Of a stretch of 27,711 bases of DNA, positions 23,301 through 27,711 are shown one piece after another. Origin of the DNA: CAZUVM01 sp964623885 (GTDB lineage Bacteria; Verrucomicrobiota; Verrucomicrobiia; Limisphaerales; UBA8199). A program made the position numbers and the translations under genes. Where the stretch lies: the NCBI GenBank assembly GCA_964623885.1, contig CAZUVM010000142.1, forward strand, positions 1 to 27,711. Reading direction: 5' to 3'. Every line of letters begins with the position of its first letter. Position 1 is the stretch's first letter. The notes under the pieces are model-generated. The model did not search any database and had not been told where the DNA came from. It saw only the letters and a list, made by a program, of their open reading frames with translations.

Positions 23301-26035
23301 TCGTCAGCGATCAGGACCACATTTGAGGCCCCTTGCAGCGGAGTGATCGTTCCTGTCCACACGCCATTGGCGAAACCGTTCGTCAGCACCGTGGGCGCGA
23401 GCGCCGGATAGGCGATTTGAACGTTGTCCGCGTAAAGAAAGTAATCGTTCGGGATGATGTACCACGGTGCGCCATAAGAGACGATCAAGCTCAAGGTATA
23501 AACCCCGTTGCTTGGCGCCGTAAAAGGCAGCTCGATTCTTCCGCGAGAGCTTTGGCCGCCGCAAAGGTCGGGCATGTTCCAATAGCCATTGGAATTCCCG
23601 ATCCCGAGTGCCGCCTGCGCGCCGACCCAGCAACCGCCTCCTTCCTGCGCGCTGGCCAGGTCCACGCTGAGCGTATAGGTGATACCACCCGCCAACTGGA
23701 CGTTTTGCGAGATGCCATCGGTGCCCGGATTGATGCGCATCCGAAAAGCGCTCGAAAGCCGCCCATCTCCAACCACATCGTAGGGTATCAGCTCGTAAGG
23801 CCCGGGATTATCCCCGTTCGTCAAGGGCGCCCACGGCGCCAGTGTCGGGAGCTCGAAATCGAGGTTGGTGGCGACCACGTTCGTAGTGGAAGTGAGGACC
23901 CGGACCGGGTTCGAGAAATTGGTGACTACATCCCCGAACGCATCACGAGCGGTGATGGTCAGCGGAAAGGCCAAACCCTGCGTCTGCGCGCCCGTGATTG
24001 GCGCGATGTCAAAGTGATGCACGACTCCCGGGAACCCGTCGTCATTGAGGATTGTGCCCGTGGCTTGCCCGACGTTGATGATGGCGTATTGCGCATTGGT
24101 CAGATTGAGCGTGAATGTTTCGTCCGGCTCGGGCACCAGGTCGCCAATCGCTTGCACGATTAGTGTCTTGTTGGTCTCGCCCGGCTGGTAGCTCAGCGTC
24201 CCCGCGATCGGCACGTAATCTGTTCCAGCCTGCGCCGTCTGGTCGCTCGTGAAGTAATCCACGGTGACGCTATCGAATGAGGCGGCAGAGAGGATCACGT
24301 TGTACACGAGATTCACCACTCCGCTGTCCCTTTCGACTACCACTGGCGTCATGGCAGAAATACTGAGCGTCGGCGTGGAATCATCATTGCTGATCGTTCC
24401 TTGCGCCGTCGAACGGGCCATCCACGCCTGCATCGGCTGGCTCAGGTTCAGGTAAAGCGTCTCGTCCGGTTCCAGGACCTGGTCGCCTAATATGGGCACC
24501 TGCACGACCTGGTTGGTGTTGCCCGGCGGAAAAGTCACCGTGCCGGTGATGGCCACATAATCCGGCGTCCCCACACCATAAGCAAAAGATTTTGCCGTGC
24601 CATCGCTGGTGGCGTATTGCACCGTGACGGGGAAAGTGGGCGTGGTGGTCAGCCAAACATTAAAATTCATGAAATTCGTCCCGGAATTGCCCTCCACCAT
24701 CGCTGTATCTGAGACACCTACGCCAGGCACGTCGACTGTTCCGTTCGGATCATAGACTTCGGCATTCGTCATCGAGAACGGATCGCTCTGAGAGGTCATG
24801 CCCCCCGCGATGAGCACCGTCCCGTCAGGCAGCAAACAGGCAGTGTGGTTCTCGCGTTTGGCCGTAAGATTGGCAGTCCACGTGAACGTATCCGTCACCG
24901 GGTCGTAAAGTTCAGCGCTCGACAGGGAATCATATGTGGCACCCCAGGTGCCCTGGCCTCCGGCGATCAGCACCTTCCCGTTCTGGAGCAAGGTGGCTGA
25001 ATGATAAGCCCGCGGCTGCAGGAACATGCTGGCCGGCACCGACGTGGCCGTATTTGTGTCGTAAATGTAGGCCCGACCGTAACCGAAATAGAGGAACTTG
25101 CCGGTGCTGGGCAGGTAGATGCCGTTGTAAGCGCATTGCATGGTGGGCGCCAGGCTGAAGGTCCCTGTGCCCGGATCGAATAGTTCGTTCGTGGTCAACG
25201 CGCCCCCGCACAGCAAAACCGTTCCGTCCGATTGCGGTGTGGCATAGTGCCCGTAGCTGTAAACCAGCATGTCGCCCACCTGTTGAAATGTTTGGGTGGC
25301 GGGGTTGTAGACCTCGGCCGTCTTTGCTCCCGTGGCATTGCCGCCCCCGGCCAGCAACACCAGACCGCTATTGAGCAACGTGGCCGATCCGTCCTCGTGC
25401 ACCCCAATCATCGTTCCCGCCGGCAAGTTAAACGTTCTCGCGGCGACGTCATAGAGGTCCGTAACGTGGCCGAGATGCTGCCCCACCAGCAGTACCTGGT
25501 TATTCGTCATCAGCGTCAACGTCGGGCCCCAATAATAAAGGGCATGGGCGGCGCCAACGCCGAAAAAGCGGGCGGGCGTCACGCTGGTGACCCACAAGGC
25601 TGCATTATTTGTCGCGACCGGGTCACCGGTATCTGAGGAAACGGCGGCGAAATTTGTGAGCGAGCCAAGCGTCGTGGCCTGCAACTCAAAAGTCAGTGTT
25701 GCCGTGGCGCCGAAGGGGAGCGTGCCCAAAGCACTAGTCACGACGCCGCCAGATTGAGTAACGGCACCCTGGCTGGCGGATGCGCCGATGAAACTGGCAT
25801 TGGCAGGCAGGAGATTGGTAACGAGCACATTGGTAGCCGCCATCGGCCCGTAATTATAATTATTATAGACGCTGACAGTGACCTTGAAATATTGGCCGAG
25901 ACTGACCGCCGATGGCGCGCTGCTGAAGGAAAGCTGGAGGTCGGCGGTTTGGGCGGTCATTGGACTCGGCCTGAGGGCGAGAGTCGCCAGGCAAAGCGAG
26001 CACAGACGTGCAAGCATCCCGTTAGGGGTCTTCAT
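17390..26035 (-). CDS. Giant secreted multidomain surface protein (DUF11, kelch, Calx-beta, propellers)
   Basis: The 2881-residue product starts at an ATG preceded by AGGAGA and has a signal peptide (cleavage near residue 29). Approximate layout: DUF11 domain (33-150); kelch/galactose-oxidase-like repeats (155-430; VLLAGGGNATGAKTAEVYNP); Calx-beta domains 1 and 2 (432-665; GDQVLEPDETLYLNLS, QGTISNDD); an Ig-like module with an inserted lectin-like domain (667-925); DUF11 (925-1046); Calx-beta 3 and 4 (1050-1275); a second Ig-like module with an inserted LamG-like domain (1280-1565); Calx-like domains (1570-1855); a third Ig-like module (1860-1960); beta-propeller 1 (1962-2265); DUF11 (2266-2390); beta-propeller 2 (2395-2680); a calcium-loop segment NNNGLPDSWEMQYFG and DPDGDGFTNLQEY (2682-2730); and a C-terminal domain ending RKFYRALTQ. 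No catalytic motif is evident. Adhesion or polymer binding at the cell surface is inferred from the domains. Confidence 0.93.
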   Translation of the reverse strand: MKTPNGMLARLCSLCLATLALRPSPMTAQTADLQLSFSSAPSAVSLGQYFKVTVSVYNNYNYGPMAATNVLVTNLLPANASFIGASASQGAVTQSGGVVTSALGTLPFGATATLTFELQATTLGSLTNFAAVSSDTGDPVATNNAALWVTSVTPARFFGVGAAHALYYWGPTLTLMTNNQVLLVGQHLGHVTDLYDVAARTFNLPAGTMIGVHEDGSATLLNSGLVLLAGGGNATGAKTAEVYNPATQTFQQVGDMLVYSYGHYATPQSDGTVLLCGGALTTNELFDPGTGTFSLAPTMQCAYNGIYLPSTGKFLYFGYGRAYIYDTNTATSVPASMFLQPRAYHSATLLQNGKVLIAGGQGTWGATYDSLSSAELYDPVTDTFTWTANLTAKRENHTACLLPDGTVLIAGGMTSQSDPFSMTNAEVYDPNGTVDVPGVGVSDTAMVEGNSGTNFMNFNVWLTTTPTFPVTVQYATSDGTAKSFAYGVGTPDYVAITGTVTFPPGNTNQVVQVPILGDQVLEPDETLYLNLSQPMQAWMARSTAQGTISNDDSTPTLSISAMTPVVVERDSGVVNLVYNVILSAASFDSVTVDYFTSDQTAQAGTDYVPIAGTLSYQPGETNKTLIVQAIGDLVPEPDETFTLNLTNAQYAIINVGQATGTILNDDGFPGVVHHFDIAPITGAQTQGLAFPLTITARDAFGDVVTNFSNPVRVLTSTTNVVATNLDFELPTLAPWAPLTNGDNPGPYELIPYDVVGDGRLSSAFRMRINPGTDGISQNVQLAGGITYTLSVDLASAQEGGGCWVGAQAALGIGNSNGYWNMPDLCGGQSSRGRIELPFTAPSNGVYTLSLIVSYGAPWYIIPNDYFLYADNVQIAYPALAPTVLTNGFANGVWTGTITPLQGASNVVLIADDTEGHKGFSNPLDIQAVADLALTASSQVQGTPPLRPGMKLQFNLSVTNRGPSTAANTLVHYDMPPNLTFLSATNLQGSISNNAGAINWTIGSVPTGSNLTATLVCRADIPGDFTNQFSVLSSMLDLNPADNSVALSNHIELPLLWISSAIGAEAAAAATGMVFSVTSSGPSGQALSVDYFTSDGTATNGSDYIGSNGTVILPSGATNTSIKVFAIDNILNQPNRMFSVTLTNPVNAQIAIGGAIGTIVDDDPPPVVWIYGTSLLEGDSGITNGIFQLTLSKPAIYDVVVTYHTQDGTAYSTNDYVSANSSVILPAGSTNFSIAIGVLGNTVFQSNRTFSVILTAASYATLGTNRADCTIIDDDAAAGRLDHFVFNSVPTPQFAGRPFPVTVTAVDYLGIMVSNYSGSPLLTAQTDQYYSNRFAADFEDGLLTGWTNQSSPGLLCSNVTDFAAAGLHSLRLTGKSASSSYIYNYSLTKAFSNCFPTGISFYTRAAQTNALCGRLFAGVSGSAAVDFYMGRDGRIGLYGGNIFYGVAYQSNRWYRVDLQLDWTRYVATMLLDGVLVATNVSFPYRPAYVNAIALQNTDTGAAWFDEINVFTQSYTNLPVSPSNLTFSAGVWSNTVTINPVATNAYFTISDNNLHLGASGKFDVRPIDARLLVPAAVNEGGSYTGQVVIPILLAQASSIALTSSWPARLSVPSSVIIPAGQTNATFSFSAIADSLLTGPQSVRISATATNLVGSSTYIEVDDTNSTTLTLSLPSTAAETAGTLLNAGHLYSSVPASYYLTVNLSSSDSSVVVQPTVIFPPGITSAVFNVTLVDDNKINGTRQVAVSASLPNSIPATNFISVTDNEDTLLRISGPAQVSEGDTPTSYTLRISGTLTTNLALVLNSSDTNRLLVPESATISAGQTSVSFPATIIDDTNYNGSENISIAAAASGFTSISTNVLLLDNEIDHFTFAAISNPRTSTVPFSVTISARDIFDGPITAYRGPVTLSPLGSGGPIILQPTNVTFASGQWTGNVTLFTTEPVVSLRVSDSNGITGQSVPFALVPPNVYLLNINAADLVYSPITRRLWSLVSSNGTLIATDPLLYQSEPAVPIGNAGFVQLTTSGDGRYIHAANNGTNAIFQPQPGAGVYRFDTLARTIDLMWTNQGYSVLDIKAMPGNSTTVAAGWWEPGISPYERGFFIYDNGIARTNGGGGDSVEWNESGTRLYGNMLSLSPSDFSVMQVDSSGLTTIKDYSPSIIGAHFTFAGGLVFAGGGIADPERGIGLPGTGGGPVAGSTAAGRFWQFQSSPGRIVAYDLATLLPIGTTFTLGVSNATGRLVQWGTNGLAFRANSTQIAIARSSLIPSGGPADLALNAINTGLPAMVSNTFSCTLRISNQGPNDASNVVLAQTLPNNALLTSVVPTSGAWTQSAGGLVCWLSNLTSGASATVNLNFIGINAGLALLRASATSDTIDPNPSNNLATLNISVGRAAAPDTVTVIWQVTSDIAWDASANRIFASVPNAQADLGNSLLSFNPLTGAYDAPIPTSTEPDKLAVSANGQYVYAGLDADSSIQRVDVSNRVADLKFPTRFDYVSDIAVLPDNPHAVVATAHSTLAVYDDGVQRSNVVGATEYNQNYFLALTSSSNCYSTYPTGFRHIAIDASGATLLSDVRNTVVTYPDWEIKYGAGRMFTPGGRVFDPFAGTNITTVSYSGLVAPDEADWRAFYLTGSGPTWTLSALDITNLQLVSSITISNVSGSPTRLIRWGNDGLAFRTTGGQIFLVRTTMADDRNNNGLPDSWEMQYFGSLNAPNNGANDDPDGDGFTNLQEYRAGLNPLVFDPLHFTRGQMGPSGAFQLSVLGNLGNSYVLLASSNLTDWTAILKFTCTNIPMVLSDSVSTNLVRRFYRVAPLSVVPGPKLRLPLSASMGSNSITVSLEGVPGFAYQVQTSTDLFNWAPLTNFLCSTPAMYFQDTPDPNRKFYRALTQ

Positions 26036-26145
26036 GAGCCAATTCTCCTGACCCGCATGGGTATCCTTGGGACATAACCCAGACAGACTGACTCAATTAC
26101 TTGACCTGAGCAACTGCGGAATCTCGGGGTTGCGTGGGAAGGAAA

Positions 26146-26277
26146 CTAACGCACAAAGCGCATGACCCGACGAACAGACTTGGCGACTCCACGCCGCATC
26201 CCCTCATGGACGAAGCAGAACGCTGCCGCCGCCTCCTCCTCAGCGATGATTTCCACATTTGGCGCCCGCTCTGCCAT
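26146..26277 (-). CDS. Possible 43-residue protein
   Basis: The frame MAERAPNVEIIAEEEAAAAF continues to a basic tail (GMRRGVAKSVRRVMRFVR). The N-terminal half is acidic and helical, the C-terminal half basic and amphipathic. An AGGTG Shine-Dalgarno sequence stands five bases before the ATG, which is unusually good for this window. The start lies 19 bases after the stop codon of the DsbA-like gene on the same strand, so the two could be cotranscribed. The frame is open further upstream, but only through the end of the DsbA-like gene in another frame. No family is recognised. It could be a chance frame. Confidence 0.35.
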   Translation of the reverse strand: MAERAPNVEIIAEEEAAAAFCFVHEGMRRGVAKSVRRVMRFVR

Positions 26278-26296
26278 ACTCGCACCTTTTCTTCGC

Positions 26297-26953
26297 TCAA
26301 TTAACCGGCGGGTCGCCGAAGTGCGCTTTCCAGGAGGCGTAGGCAGCTTCGTCCGCAAGTTGCGCCTCGATCGTGGCAGCCAGAGGTTCGAATTTGACCG
26401 TGCCGGAAAAGACGGCGTGGTCGCCGATGCCGCTCTCGATGAGGAATGTTGGCCGCTGATTTACCTGAAGCGCATGAAACTCTGCGGTTGTTTTTTGAGC
26501 CGCGTCGGCGATCTCAGTAGACTTGGCGCTCGCGAGGAGTTTGTCCTCGGATAATCCTCCGGCTTTGGATGCCACCTTCACGGCGACTTCCCATCGGCCG
26601 ACCTTTTGGCCTTCGCGCAGCGCGGCGGTTGCGAGCGCCAGCCGCACACGATCGTCGGTGGCGCCCAGTGCTTTGGCTGCTTGAGCGACGTAATTGGGGA
26701 CGAGATACTGTTTAATCTCGGGCTCGAACCAGCCCGAATTTAGCTTGAATGCAGAGCGCATGGTGGTGCCGCTACGGCGGTAGAACCAATCGCACTGTGC
26801 TTGCGAAACCGGGTAACCTTCCGCCGACATTAGCGCAATTTTCCAATCGAATTCAGCTCGTCCGGCGTAACGCGATTTCAATTCCGCCCAAGCCGGCTCT
26901 GCCCAATAGCACCAGGATGAAATTACTTCGAGGTAATAGGTGACGTGGATCAT
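26297..26953 (-). CDS. DsbA-like thioredoxin-fold protein (FrnE/HCCA-isomerase type)
   Basis: The 218-residue product begins MIHVTYYLEVISSWCYWAEP, the first strand and active-site loop of the DsbA/FrnE/2-hydroxychromene-2-carboxylate isomerase group. The helical insertion domain follows (about residues 35-150; YVAQAAKALGATDDRVRLAL). The second half of the thioredoxin fold comes last, with the conserved cis-proline region NQRPTFLIESGIGDHAVFSG. The active site has one cysteine, Cys15, in CYWA rather than CxxC, as in many isomerase-like members. A disulphide exchange role is therefore less likely than a glutathione- or substrate-binding role. No signal peptide is seen. The open frame continues upstream to 27034 into the palindromic repeat at 27003-27070, so the ATG at 26953 is preferred. 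Confidence 0.87.
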   Translation of the reverse strand: MIHVTYYLEVISSWCYWAEPAWAELKSRYAGRAEFDWKIALMSAEGYPVSQAQCDWFYRRSGTTMRSAFKLNSGWFEPEIKQYLVPNYVAQAAKALGATDDRVRLALATAALREGQKVGRWEVAVKVASKAGGLSEDKLLASAKSTEIADAAQKTTAEFHALQVNQRPTFLIESGIGDHAVFSGTVKFEPLAATIEAQLADEAAYASWKAHFGDPPVN

Positions 26954-27002
26954 GTGGTCAAGATGCTGGGTTTGAAAAAGGAAGCCAACTTGAAACCTTG
27001 CG

Positions 27003-27070
27003 CGGAGCGCGGACAGTCCTGTCCGCAGCAACATTCGAACTTTGCTGCGGACAGGACTGTCCGCGCTCCG
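27003..27070. repeat. Large nested palindrome (REP-like)
   Basis: Two perfect 29-bp arms (27003-27031 and 27042-27070) flank a 10-nt centre that contains TTCGAA. Each arm also contains an inner palindrome, GCGGACAG-TC-CTGTCCGC. The flanks AAACCT continue the symmetry after a short offset. It lies between the MocA-like gene and the DsbA-like gene, both on the minus strand, and may act as a terminator or as a mobile repeat. Confidence 0.85.
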
Positions 27071-27140
27071 AGGTTTGGTTGCGGTTTTGCCTCGCTCGGT
27101 ATTTCGTGGTCATTTCTTCGTCCCGTATTTCTGCCTCGGA

Positions 27141-27711
27141 TTACGAATTCCCCAGGCTCAGCGCCCTTACATAATCCTCCGGCCGATCGATATCCAAATC
27201 GAGGCCTGCGTCGTCGGACTCAAATAGCACGACTTTCTGGTTTTGCAGAAACTCCTTGAGATTCCCTGCAGGCGATTCCGCTAGTTGTTCGAAGATGCCT
27301 TTAGGCAACACTACAGGATGGCGAGGCTTGCCGGCATGTGCCGGCTGGCAGACTTTGTTCCCTTCATCAACTGCCAACTGCAATAACAGCCGCAAGGTGC
27401 TCATCTGTAGATGCGGCTGGTCTCCTAAAGTGACGACCCAGTGACTGAGGTCCCTTACCCGGCCGTTCCAATTTGCGGCGCACCGGATAGAACTGAACAT
27501 CCCCCGTTCCGGCGCCGGATTGAGCACGCGGTTACTTTCGGGAACGCGGAGACGATTTAACTCATGTGCGATTCTCTTGTCATCTTCGGCACACACCACA
27601 ACAATTTGCCGAGCACCCAGCGTTTTCCATTGTTCCAAAAGGTGTCCAAGCACCGAAGTTTGGCCCCAGGGCAGCAGGAGCTTGGGCTGGCCCATGCGAA
27701 GCGATCGGCCT
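27141..27711 (-). CDS. MocA-like nucleotidyltransferase, 5' end outside the window
   Basis: The visible 190 codons encode a MobA-like NTP-transferase of the MocA type, the family that transfers a nucleotide to molybdopterin (CMP for MocA) to build the dinucleotide cofactor. Motifs seen are GRSLRMGQPKLLLPWG at the left edge of the protein (the nucleotide-binding loop, with the first residues missing), the segment PERGMFSSIRCA, the metal-binding TLGDQPHL, GKPRHPVVLP and the C-terminal DIDRPEDYVRAL. The internal ATG at 27695 lies inside the conserved loop and cannot be the true start; the frame stays open to the window end. It is transcribed toward the DsbA-like gene. Other Moco genes, or xanthine-dehydrogenase-type genes, may lie beyond the right edge. 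Confidence 0.88.
   Translation of the reverse strand, partial: GRSLRMGQPKLLLPWGQTSVLGHLLEQWKTLGARQIVVVCAEDDKRIAHELNRLRVPESNRVLNPAPERGMFSSIRCAANWNGRVRDLSHWVVTLGDQPHLQMSTLRLLLQLAVDEGNKVCQPAHAGKPRHPVVLPKGIFEQLAESPAGNLKEFLQNQKVVLFESDDAGLDLDIDRPEDYVRALSLGNS

Overview
The window most likely comes from the chromosome of a Verrucomicrobiota bacterium, perhaps the Pedosphaera/Limisphaera branch. This is an inference. It rests on giant secreted multidomain proteins with an FYR-type C-terminal tail, weak Shine-Dalgarno use, dispersed palindromic repeats, and accessory genes typical of that phylum. No rRNA, tRNA or CRISPR array was seen. The first base is the terminal base of an insertion sequence and the last gene runs off the right edge.

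Layout. 1-1388: a complete ISKra4-family element with near-perfect 24-bp ends and a transposase split over two frames. 1389-3802: a small hypothetical gene (-), a Dabb-domain protein (+), a cluster of palindromic repeats and a membrane-anchored SGNH/GDSL hydrolase (+). 3889-6096: a tight + strand riboflavin unit, ribD, ribE and a hotdog thioesterase. 6321-7240: a secreted DinB-like protein (+) facing a small exported protein (-) across a hairpin terminator. 7394-12964: a 1856-residue secreted protein (-) with a CotH kinase-like domain and several lamin-tail domains. 13104-14436: a DUF2721 membrane protein (-) and a UvrB/UvrC-motif protein (+) that diverge from a compact repeat-rich promoter region. 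14446-16982: YqgE/AlgH (-) and a large SPFH/flotillin-like membrane protein (-), separated by a strong hairpin terminator. 17390-26035: a 2881-residue secreted protein (-) built from DUF11, kelch, Calx-beta, lectin-like and beta-propeller parts. 26146-27711: a possible 43-residue gene, a DsbA-like thioredoxin-fold protein, a large nested palindrome and the 3' part of a MocA-like nucleotidyltransferase, all genes on the - strand.

How the genes work together. The only clear pathway is riboflavin synthesis. RibD carries out two consecutive steps and RibE makes riboflavin; ribBA and ribH are not in the window. The two giant proteins take up about half of the window and look like exported adhesion or surface-binding proteins. 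The other genes are mostly single transcription units.

I did not find a clearly new multi-gene system. The strongest leads are inside genes or in non-coding DNA: a repeated Ig-like module in the 2881-residue protein that carries different inserted domains in the same loop, tandem N-terminal modules in the SPFH protein, overlapping alternative hairpins at 17178-17240, an operator-like inverted repeat before the CotH gene, and the nested palindrome at 27003-27070.
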